From Flavicella sp963932955 (GTDB lineage Bacteria > Bacteroidota > Bacteroidia > Flavobacteriales > Flavobacteriaceae): 64,000 nucleotides of DNA. The translations under genes and the position numbers were made by a program. The notes under the pieces were generated by a model. That model worked only from the letters and a program-made list of their open reading frames with translations. It was not told the DNA's origin and searched no databases. The stretch covers positions 39,470 to 103,469 of the forward strand of contig CAWVRK010000005.1 in the NCBI GenBank assembly GCA_963932955.1. Direction: 5' to 3'. Shown piece after piece: positions 55,067 to 61,743 of this stretch. Every line of letters begins with the position of its first letter. The stretch's first letter is position 1.

Positions 55067-55603
55067 ATGCAACAAAAAATTGTCATCACAGGCGGTCCGG
55101 GAACTGGAAAATCAACCATTCTAAAGGTTTTGAAAACCCTTTCTTACTTCTGTCTTGCAGAAATTTCCAGAGAAGTGATTTTGGATGCGAGAGAGAAAGG
55201 CATTGCTCATTTGTTTCATACAGATCCTTTGCTGTTTAGCAATATCTTGCTAAAAAAACGACAAGCCCAACACGCAGAGGCTACAGAAAAAATGGACGAT
55301 TTGGTGTTTTTTGACCGAGGAATTCCAGATATTTTGGCTTACTTGAATTTTGCAAAGACAAGCCCTTTAGAAAATTTTACAGAGCTCAACAAAACCTATT
55401 CGTACCACAAGGTGTTTGTCACCCCTCCTTGGGAAGCGATTTACCGAAAAGACAACGAGCGCTCTGAAACGTTTGAAGAATCCCAAGAAATCCACCAACA
55501 CATTTGCCATACCTATGCCCAATTGGGCTATGAAGTCGTTGAAATCCCTTATGGAATTCCTTCGGAAAGAGCTGAATTCATCCTTCAGAATCTTCTCGTT
55601 TAA
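55067..55603 (+). CDS. AAA/P-loop ATPase (ATP-binding kinase-like protein)
   Basis: A 178-residue P-loop protein with Walker A VITGGPGTGKSTILKVL and FFDRGIPDILAYL as a Walker B-like motif, plus RKDNERSETFEES. It resembles small AAA_28-type nucleoside- or polynucleotide-kinase-like ATPases. The substrate is not evident. I chose the ATG at 55067 because the fold begins there. TATTTTTG (55055-55062) ends four bases before the ATG. RecQ follows on the same strand, about 85 bases after the stop. Confidence 0.82.
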   Translation: MQQKIVITGGPGTGKSTILKVLKTLSYFCLAEISREVILDAREKGIAHLFHTDPLLFSNILLKKRQAQHAEATEKMDDLVFFDRGIPDILAYLNFAKTSPLENFTELNKTYSYHKVFVTPPWEAIYRKDNERSETFEESQEIHQHICHTYAQLGYEVVEIPYGIPSERAEFILQNLLV

Positions 55604-55687
55604 AAACGCTATTTTTGGAAAGGAATTGCTCAGGTGTCAACCAAAAATAAGCACTACTATCGAGACGAAAAAAAACAAAGCCAAAGA

Positions 55688-57589
55688 GTGAAAACAGCCA
55701 TTGACATATTGCAAAGTAAATGGGGACATGCGGATTTTAGACCCCTGCAAAAAGAGATCATCGATGCTGTGCTTTCCAAAAAAAACTGCATCGCTTTGCT
55801 CCCTACCGGCGGAGGAAAGTCTCTTTGTTATCAGATTCCTGCCTTGCTACAAGAGGGTCTTTGCTTGGTCATCTCTCCTCTGTTGGCTTTGATGCAAGAT
55901 CAGGTGGACAGTTTGCACAAAAAAAATATCAAAGCAACCTCTTTAAACAGCAGCTTGTCGGAAAATGAGATGGTCGTGTTGTTTGACAACATTCAAAACA
56001 GGAACTACAAGTTTCTGTATATTTCCCCAGAAAAATTACAAGCGCCTTTTGTACAACAAAAAATAAAACAACTCAACATCTCCCTAGTCGCAATTGACGA
56101 AGCGCATTGTGTCTCTGAATGGGGGCATGACTTTCGACCTTCTTACACGGAATTAGAAATATTAAAAGACCTCTGTCCTACTGCGAACACCATTGCTTTG
56201 ACAGCCTCTGCCACTCATATCGTTCTTGAGGATCTTTGCCATATGGAAACGCTCAAAGAAGCGGTTCTCTTTAAAAGTTCCTATCTCCGAGAACGACTCG
56301 CCTATCAAATTTTTGAGGTCTCAGACAAATATTTTAAAATCAAACAGATCTTGACCAAAATCAAAGCACCTGCCATCCTGTATGTACAAACTAGAAATCA
56401 GGCTGAAAAGACAAGTGCTTTTTTAAATCGAGCGGGATTTGCAAGCACCTATTACCACGGCGGGATGGTCGCTGCCGAAAAGAAAAAAGCGTACGAAGAG
56501 TGGTTTTGCGAAAAGAAGACTACGATGGTCGCTACAAATGCTTTTGGAATGGGCATTGACAAACCCAACATTCGGGTGGTGATTCACCTAGAACTGCCTT
56601 ACAGCATTGAAAACTATTTACAAGAAGCAGGAAGAGCCGGAAGAGATGGGAAAAAAGCGTTTTCAGTACTGCTAAAAAACAACAGCGACCTCGATCGATT
56701 TGAACAGAGAAGAAAAGCCCAAAAGATTTCAATCGATTTTATCAAAAAAGTCTATTTGCAATTGAACCAATATTTTTACATCGGAAAAGGAGAACTCATT
56801 GAAACCCCATTTTCATTCAATCTCGATGACTTTTGCCAAAGCTACCAACTCCCTTCGCAACAAACAGCAACCGCCATCCATACGTTGCAAGTCCAAGGAG
56901 TGCTTGTGACTCATCGAGAATTTCAAAAAAGAGCCGCCTTGAAATTTGTCGCTTCAAGTTCGGTGGTTCTAAGGTATGGGGAACAACACCCTGGCCTCAA
57001 TCCCTTGCTCAAAACTGTGTTGAGAAATTACGGCGGCTTGTTTGAGAATTTTGTGAACATCAACGAGTTTGAGCTGGCAAAAAAGACCTCTCTTTTAAAA
57101 AGACAAGTCATCGCGGGGCTCGAAAAACTTCACAAAGAGGGACTCGTTGTATACCGGCGCGCAAACAAGGATGCCACCTTGCAGTTTTTGGTCCCTCGAG
57201 AAGACGAAAAAACCATCAATCGCATTTCAAAAAGAATTGTAAAACAGCAGAAGAACAAGGACAAAAAAGCAGAAAAACTCTTGGAATTTATTGAAAATAA
57301 AACCCGTTGTAGAAGCCAACAACTATTGCAATACTTTGAAGAAAAGGACAGTGTCTCATGCGGGATTTGCGACGTCTGTCTCAAAAATAAAAAGCAGCCC
57401 AAAACGGTCTCAAAAACTCAAAAAGAACTACTTTTGGGATTGCTGAAAAAAGAAGGAGAATTGTCTTCGAGAGCGCTTGTGACGCTGATGGAAGAAAACG
57501 AAAACTGCGTTTTAAAAACGGTACAAACTCTTTTGGAAGAAGGTCAAATTCTTCTCACAGCACACAATACGTACACCTTGAACCTTTGA
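55688..57589 (+). CDS. recQ: RecQ family ATP-dependent DNA helicase
   Basis: 3'-5' DNA helicase of about 633 residues. Motifs: RPLQKEIIDAVL (0), ALLPTGGGKSLCYQIPALL (I), DEAHC (II), TASAT (III) and LQEAGRAGRDG (VI). A zinc-binding Cys set follows (TRCRSQQLLQYF and SVSCGICDVC), with an RQC winged-helix-like end. There is no HRDC domain. No ATG exists near the start: GTG at 55688 fits the family start KTAIDILQSKWGH, and another GTG at 55634 would add 18 residues that look unconserved. fmt follows after 13 bases. Confidence 0.94.
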   Translation: MKTAIDILQSKWGHADFRPLQKEIIDAVLSKKNCIALLPTGGGKSLCYQIPALLQEGLCLVISPLLALMQDQVDSLHKKNIKATSLNSSLSENEMVVLFDNIQNRNYKFLYISPEKLQAPFVQQKIKQLNISLVAIDEAHCVSEWGHDFRPSYTELEILKDLCPTANTIALTASATHIVLEDLCHMETLKEAVLFKSSYLRERLAYQIFEVSDKYFKIKQILTKIKAPAILYVQTRNQAEKTSAFLNRAGFASTYYHGGMVAAEKKKAYEEWFCEKKTTMVATNAFGMGIDKPNIRVVIHLELPYSIENYLQEAGRAGRDGKKAFSVLLKNNSDLDRFEQRRKAQKISIDFIKKVYLQLNQYFYIGKGELIETPFSFNLDDFCQSYQLPSQQTATAIHTLQVQGVLVTHREFQKRAALKFVASSSVVLRYGEQHPGLNPLLKTVLRNYGGLFENFVNINEFELAKKTSLLKRQVIAGLEKLHKEGLVVYRRANKDATLQFLVPREDEKTINRISKRIVKQQKNKDKKAEKLLEFIENKTRCRSQQLLQYFEEKDSVSCGICDVCLKNKKQPKTVSKTQKELLLGLLKKEGELSSRALVTLMEENENCVLKTVQTLLEEGQILLTAHNTYTLNL

Positions 57590-57602
57590 ATACGACAGAA
57601 AC

Positions 57603-58547
57603 ATGAAAGATTTGAAAATTGTTTTTATGGGAACCCCTGATTTTGCGGTTTCAATTTTGAAAAAGTTGGTCGAACAAAAATACGAGGTTGTTGGCGTCAT
57701 CACAGCACCTGACAAACCCGCAGGAAGGGGCAGAAAATTGAATGAGTCGGCCGTAAAAAGATACGCAGTTCAAAACAATTTGAAACTCTTGCAACCCACC
57801 AATTTAAAAGAGCCCACGTTTTTAGAAGCTTTGAAAGCACTCAAAGCCAATCTGCAAATTGTGGTGGCATTCCGAATGCTACCAAAAGCGGTATGGAGTC
57901 TTCCAGAGTTGGGCACCTTCAACCTACACGCTTCTTTACTCCCAGACTATAGAGGGGCGGCCCCCATCAATTGGGCACTGATCAATGGAGAGGTAAAAAC
58001 TGGAGTTACGACCTTTTTTTTAGACGACAAAATCGACACAGGGGCGATTATTTTGCAAAAAGAAATCGCAATCGGAAAAGAGGAAACTGTGGGAATGCTC
58101 CACGACAAATTGATGCACCTCGGTGGAGATTTGGTTCTTGAAACGGTTGAACAAATCCAAAAAGGCACGGTCACAACCACAAAACAACCCGAAAAAACGC
58201 CAAAAGTGGCTTTTAAAATCCATAAGGACACCTGCAAAATAGATTGGCATTCTTCTATGGATGCAATCCATAACAAAATACGAGGTTTAGACCCGTATCC
58301 GGCTGCTTGGGCTCATTTGCAAAACGACGGAGTCGAGAGCACTGTCAAATTGTTTGGAGCAGTCAAAGAGCAGGAGAAACACGCATACCCCATCGGCAAG
58401 GTGATCACCGACAAAAAAAACATAAAAATTGCCGTTGAGGGTGGTTATCTAATGATCCAAGAACTTCAACTTTCGGGAAAGAAAAGAATGGCAGCTGCTA
58501 GTCTGCTCAATGGATACCACTTTCACAAGGACGCAAAAATGGTCTGA
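57603..58547 (+). CDS. fmt: Methionyl-tRNA formyltransferase
   Basis: Formylates the initiator Met-tRNA before translation begins. Family motifs: FMGTPDFAVSIL, ITAPDKPAGRGRKL, and the catalytic region FNLHASLLPDYRGAAPINWAL with the conserved histidine, then VTTFFLDDKIDTGAII. The 314 residues include the C-terminal OB-fold domain (ending NGYHFHKDAKMV). It lies 13 bases after recQ and is probably cotranscribed. Confidence 0.97.
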   Translation: MKDLKIVFMGTPDFAVSILKKLVEQKYEVVGVITAPDKPAGRGRKLNESAVKRYAVQNNLKLLQPTNLKEPTFLEALKALKANLQIVVAFRMLPKAVWSLPELGTFNLHASLLPDYRGAAPINWALINGEVKTGVTTFFLDDKIDTGAIILQKEIAIGKEETVGMLHDKLMHLGGDLVLETVEQIQKGTVTTTKQPEKTPKVAFKIHKDTCKIDWHSSMDAIHNKIRGLDPYPAAWAHLQNDGVESTVKLFGAVKEQEKHAYPIGKVITDKKNIKIAVEGGYLMIQELQLSGKKRMAAASLLNGYHFHKDAKMV

Positions 58548-58644
58548 GCGCAATTGAAAATGACAAATAAGCCTTGTTTTACCTGGTCTTATTAACAATT
58601 TACACACTTTTATCAACAAATACTTGTATTTTGAGGCCCAAAAC

Positions 58645-58674
58645 TTGCACAAACCCTTATTCCTACTATATTTG
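58645..58674 (+). promoter_or_regulatory. Strong promoter of the HU gene
   Basis: TTG (58645-58647), exactly 19 bases and TATATTTG (58667-58674), an ideal Bacteroidota promoter. The leader of about 50 bases to the HU ATG is AT-rich. The same architecture drives tRNA-Met. Confidence 0.75.
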
Positions 58675-58729
58675 TTAGAGTAATTTTTATTATTTAGTAA
58701 CCAATTTTTTAATTTTTAAACTATAAATT

Positions 58730-59002
58730 ATGAACAAATCAGATTTAATCAATGCAATGGCTGCAGACGCAGGAATCTCAAAAGCAGCTGCAAAAGCAGC
58801 TTTGGAATCTTTAACTGACAATGTAACTAGCGCTTTGAAAGGTGGTGGTAAAGTAGCATTAGTTGGATGGGGTACTTGGTCTGTATCAAGAAGAGAAGCT
58901 AGAGAAGGTAGAAACCCTCAAACAGGAGCTACGATTCAAATTGCTGCTAAAAACATTGTAAAATTTAAAGCAGGAGCTGGATTGAGCGATTCAGTAAACT
59001 AA
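58730..59002 (+). CDS. HU family DNA-binding protein
   Basis: Nucleoid protein of 90 residues that bends and compacts DNA as a dimer. NKSDLINAMAADAGISKAAAKAALESL is the helical dimer part, and RNPQTGATIQIAAKNIVKFKAG the DNA-binding arm region. Its codon use (frequent GCA, GGA, AAA) and strong promoter point to high expression. It is transcribed alone, ended by the hairpin at 59025-59060. Confidence 0.97.
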   Translation: MNKSDLINAMAADAGISKAAAKAALESLTDNVTSALKGGGKVALVGWGTWSVSRREAREGRNPQTGATIQIAAKNIVKFKAGAGLSDSVN

Positions 59003-59024
59003 GTTTTAGTTTTCGATACTTTAC

Positions 59025-59060
59025 AAAAACTTCTTTGCTTCGGTAAAGAAGTTTTTTTTT
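59025..59060 (+). terminator. Terminator of the HU gene
   Basis: AAAAACTTCTTT (59025-59036) pairs with AAAGAAGTTTTT (59045-59056) around a C-TTCG-G tetraloop, then a T run. This is a strong intrinsic terminator 22 bases after the HU stop. Confidence 0.92.
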
Positions 59061-59091
59061 GCTATTTTAGTTTGCAACTTTCAACCGCTCC

Positions 59092-59649
59092 ATGAATATA
59101 CCAATACCTCAAAAAGGCCACCTTCTCATCGCAGCCCCTTCCATTCTGACTGACAGTTCCTTCAACCGATCCGTGATTTTGCTTACCGAACACACCGATC
59201 ACAATACCGTGGGTTTTATTTTAAACAAACTTACGGACTTTACTTTGACGGATTTGATTCCAACGAGCAACTGTGATTTTCAAGTGTTTGAAGGAGGGCC
59301 TGTAGAACAAGACAATTTGTATTTTGTCCACAAACTTCCACAACTGATTCCCGAAAGTACAGAAATTGGCAACGGCCTTTATTGGGGTGGCGATTTTGAA
59401 ACGGTCCTGGAACTCATAGAAAAGGGTGCAATTGGAGCAAAACAGATTCGCTTTTTCTTGGGGTATTCAGGCTGGGCTTCTAAGCAACTGAGCGAAGAAC
59501 TAGCGCTCGATTCTTGGCTCTGCAATGAAAACCAATATCCACATATATTCAATGTAGACATTGCTACTTTTTGGAAAAATCACTTGTTGAAAATTGGAGG
59601 TGCTTACACTCTTTGGGCCAATGCGCCCGCTGATCCTTCTTTGAATTGA
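59092..59649 (+). CDS. YqgE/AlgH family protein
   Basis: A 185-residue protein of the YqgE/AlgH family: GHLLIAAPSILTDSSFNRSVILLTEH, VGFILNKLTDF, FEGGPVEQDNLYFVH and RFFLGYSGWASKQLSEEL. Family members are implicated in regulation or envelope functions, but no molecular activity is settled. It follows the HU terminator and converges with the aminotransferase gene after 23 bases. Confidence 0.93.
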   Translation: MNIPIPQKGHLLIAAPSILTDSSFNRSVILLTEHTDHNTVGFILNKLTDFTLTDLIPTSNCDFQVFEGGPVEQDNLYFVHKLPQLIPESTEIGNGLYWGGDFETVLELIEKGAIGAKQIRFFLGYSGWASKQLSEELALDSWLCNENQYPHIFNVDIATFWKNHLLKIGGAYTLWANAPADPSLN

Positions 59650-59672
59650 GTTTTTTTGGATGTAAAAAGCAG

Positions 59673-60497
59673 TTAACCCTCTAACAATTCAAACGCTTTT
59701 GACAAAGCGGCTCCAACTCCTGTCGCATACTTCTTTTTCCGATAGTGAGTTACGGATTGTACACCAATGATGGCATTGGTCAAAAACAGCTCGTCTGCCT
59801 TCTGCAAATCAAAAGACGAAATGCTTGTTTCTTCCAAAGTATATTCAGCATGCGTCTCTAAAATTTCTATGACTTTTTTTCGAGAGATTCCTTTGATGCA
59901 ACCGTCTGAAAGCTGTGGAGTTCGAATGTGGTTTCCCTGAACGAGAAATAGATTTGCATTGGAAAATTCGACAATGTTTTTTTGTTCATTGAGCAACACA
60001 CAATTGTCCAAATCATTTTCTGTTGCAAAAATACTGGACATTACATTGAGTAACCTGTTGGAAGATTTCAACGTAGATAAGAAGCCTGAGTTCACAAAAT
60101 GGTCTTTGTACAAATCAACAACGTAGTTCTCTTTTGTGGAATGGTGACTCGAAAAACCTTGGATTAAAAATTCAATTTCATTGGAAGTAGGCGTGTACAA
60201 ACCCCCTTCCTTTCGAAATACGGAACATTTGAGCTTGGTGATTTCCTGTTCCGAAAGCGCATCGAGCAAACTTCTCAACTGCAGTTCAAAATACTCCAAC
60301 GTAAAATCCATTGGAATCTGCATGCGCAGCATCCGCATGGAAGCCATCAAACGGAAGTAGTGGTCTTCTAAAAAACAAATACGCCCTCCTTTTACTCGCA
60401 GGGTTTCAAACAAAGAATCTCCATAATGAAAACCTCTGTTTCCAAGGGAAAGGTTGCAAGATTCTCTCTCCAAAAGGGAGCCGTTGTAATTGACCAT
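59673..60497 (-). CDS. Class IV aminotransferase (PabC/BCAT fold)
   Basis: PLP-dependent enzyme of 274 residues. SLGNRGFHYGDSLFETLRV is the family start, TLKSSNRLLNVMSSIFA carries the PLP lysine, and VEFSNANLFLV with DGCIKGISR (R.G.. motif) are the cofactor-binding blocks. The group holds aminodeoxychorismate lyase (folate) and branched-chain or D-amino-acid aminotransferases; sequence alone does not decide, with the PabC-like lyase as the more likely call. I chose the ATG at 60497. Its promoter (60518-60548) lies partly inside the terminator hairpin of the START-like gene upstream. Confidence 0.85.
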   Translation of the reverse strand: MVNYNGSLLERESCNLSLGNRGFHYGDSLFETLRVKGGRICFLEDHYFRLMASMRMLRMQIPMDFTLEYFELQLRSLLDALSEQEITKLKCSVFRKEGGLYTPTSNEIEFLIQGFSSHHSTKENYVVDLYKDHFVNSGFLSTLKSSNRLLNVMSSIFATENDLDNCVLLNEQKNIVEFSNANLFLVQGNHIRTPQLSDGCIKGISRKKVIEILETHAEYTLEETSISSFDLQKADELFLTNAIIGVQSVTHYRKKKYATGVGAALSKAFELLEG

Positions 60498-60517
60498 AAA
60501 ACTCAAATTTAAAAAAA

Positions 60518-60548
60518 CAAATTTACGCAAAAAAAAACCTTGAACAAA
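60518..60548 (-). promoter_or_regulatory. Promoter of the class IV aminotransferase gene
   Basis: On the minus strand, TTTG (60545-60548), 19 bases and TAAATTTG (60518-60525), giving a leader of about 16 bases. The -33 box lies within the hairpin at 60537-60558. A second TAAATTTG (60504-60511) is nearer the ATG but lacks a good -33 box. Confidence 0.6.
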
Positions 60549-60558
60549 GGTTCAAGGT
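60528..60558 (-). terminator. Terminator of the START-like gene
   Basis: ACCTTGAAC (60537-60545) pairs with GTTCAAGGT (60550-60558), followed on the minus strand by a T run. It is 21 bases after the stop of the START-like gene. Confidence 0.88.
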
Positions 60559-60579
60559 GTATCTATAAACGGATATCTT

Positions 60580-60960
60580 TCAAGCACCAATGGTGTATTT
60601 CAATTCACTGATTTGATTTTCCCACAACATTTTTGCTTCATCTTCTTCTTCTTCTTCAGCAAAATCTGTCACGATAAGAGAGACGTCTTTGGTTATGGCA
60701 TCTATTTGAATTTTAAATTCGAAATAACCTTCAGCACTTTCATCTTCCAGCCATTTGAAGCGAATGCGTTCGTCTGCTTTTTTTTGCAACAGCTTGGCTA
60801 CTTCTTCCGAACCGTCCCAAATGAACGTATACACTTTGCCTCGTGAATTGACATTGTCTGCAAACCACTCACTCAAACCCGAAGGTGTGGAAAAGTACTG
60901 ATACAGCATCGTTGGAGATGCGTGTATCGGAAATTCCAATTCAAATTTTACTTTGGACAT
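60580..60960 (-). CDS. START-like/SRPBCC domain protein
   Basis: A 126-residue SRPBCC-fold protein with FELEFPIHASPTMLYQYFSTPSGLSEWFADNV as the typical start of the Bacteroidota START-like group, an acidic stretch (EEEEEDEA) and the final helix WENQISELKYTIGA. The fold binds hydrophobic ligands in a cavity, but the ligand is unknown. It is transcribed alone, ended by the hairpin at 60537-60558. Confidence 0.9.
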   Translation of the reverse strand: MSKVKFELEFPIHASPTMLYQYFSTPSGLSEWFADNVNSRGKVYTFIWDGSEEVAKLLQKKADERIRFKWLEDESAEGYFEFKIQIDAITKDVSLIVTDFAEEEEEDEAKMLWENQISELKYTIGA

Positions 60961-61044
60961 TTTAAAAAAATTTTTCTGTCACAATGTATGTAATATTTCC
61001 AAAAAAAAATGAAATTTGTTCGTTTATTTTTTTTCAGAAACCAC

Positions 61045-61074
61045 TTGTTCTACATCAAATTTATATTATATTTG
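61045..61074 (+). promoter_or_regulatory. Promoter of tRNA-Met
   Basis: TTG (61045-61047), exactly 19 bases and TATATTTG (61067-61074). Transcription should start 6-12 bases before the tRNA gene. It has the same design as the HU promoter. Confidence 0.75.
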
Positions 61075-61085
61075 CACCCGCAAAA

Positions 61086-61159
61086 GGCGTGGTAGCTCAG
61101 ATGGTTAGAGCGTCGGATTCATAACCCGGAGGTCTGCAGTTCAATTCTGCATCACGCTA
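61086..61159 (+). tRNA. tRNA-Met (CAT anticodon)
   Basis: A full cloverleaf can be folded. Acceptor strands GGCGTGG and TCACGCT pair with two G-U pairs; the D-arm is GCTC...GAGC; the anticodon loop TTCATAA holds CAT; the T-arm is TGCAG-TTCAATT-CTGCA. The CCA end is not encoded. A CAT anticodon could be elongator Met, initiator Met or lysidine-modified Ile; the sequence resembles Bacteroidota elongator tRNA-Met. Confidence 0.93.
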
Positions 61160-61160
61160 C

Positions 61161-61195
61161 AAATGAGTCATCAGAAATGGTGACTCATTTTTTTT
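61161..61195 (+). terminator. Terminator after tRNA-Met
   Basis: AAATGAGTCA (61161-61170) pairs with TGACTCATTT (61181-61190), followed by a T run to 61195. It begins two bases after the tRNA's mature end. Confidence 0.92.
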
Positions 61196-61260
61196 GTACT
61201 GCATTTTTACTGCACAGGTGTTATGTAGATTTTATTATATTTGCAAAGAACCCCGCTGTA

Positions 61261-61740
61261 ATGAAAAACCTCCCCCTTTTTTTTCTTGCCATTCTTTTTT
61301 CCTTTGCCAGTGTGCATTCCCAATCCCTGCACCGTCCGCTCATCGCTTCCCAAGGAAGTCAGTTGTCACAAGGTTCGGTACAACTCAACTACTCCATAGG
61401 CGAACCTCTTGTAGGGCTTATGAATACAGCAACCGTTCAGCTCTCAGTAGGAATCCACCAAGCACTTGACTTGAGCATTCTATCGGTTGAAGACCTTCAA
61501 TTCACAGTCGGGACTTTCTATCCCAACCCAACTTCGGCACTACTGAGAATCGACACCCAAGAAGCCAAAGCCCCTTTGCAACTTCGGATCTCCAACACCT
61601 CGGGGCAAGTCTTTCTAGAAACACAAGTCACAAATGGGCAAGAGGTCGATGTCCAAGACTTGGCACAAGGCGTCTACTTTTTGCAATTGTTCGACAGCAG
61701 TACCCAACGACAAAACACCTACAAACTCATAAAAAAATAA
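61261..61740 (+). CDS. Small secreted protein with type IX (type A) sorting domain
   Basis: A 159-residue protein: signal peptide MKNLPLFFLAILFSFASVHS, about 50 residues of beta-like sequence (LIASQGSQLSQGSVQLNYSIGEPLVG), and then a type A C-terminal sorting domain. That domain runs VGTFYPNPTSALLRID, LQLRISNTSGQVFLE and LAQGVYFLQLFDSSTQRQNTYKLIKK. It should cross the outer membrane through the type IX system and be attached by PorU. I chose the ATG at 61261; TATATTTG at 61236-61243 may be its -7 element. It stands four bases before the 714-residue gene. Its last 76 bases start with a segment repeated at 63946. Confidence 0.88.
   Translation: MKNLPLFFLAILFSFASVHSQSLHRPLIASQGSQLSQGSVQLNYSIGEPLVGLMNTATVQLSVGIHQALDLSILSVEDLQFTVGTFYPNPTSALLRIDTQEAKAPLQLRISNTSGQVFLETQVTNGQEVDVQDLAQGVYFLQLFDSSTQRQNTYKLIKK
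61665..61719 (+). repeat. 55-bp direct repeat, copy 1 (3' end of the sorting-domain gene)
   Basis: Bases 61665-61719 are identical to 63946-64000. This copy encodes the last strand of the type IX sorting domain (QGVYFLQLFDSSTQRQNT). The match continues to the very edge of the window, so the true repeat is probably longer. Confidence 0.95.
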
Positions 61741-61743
61741 GCC

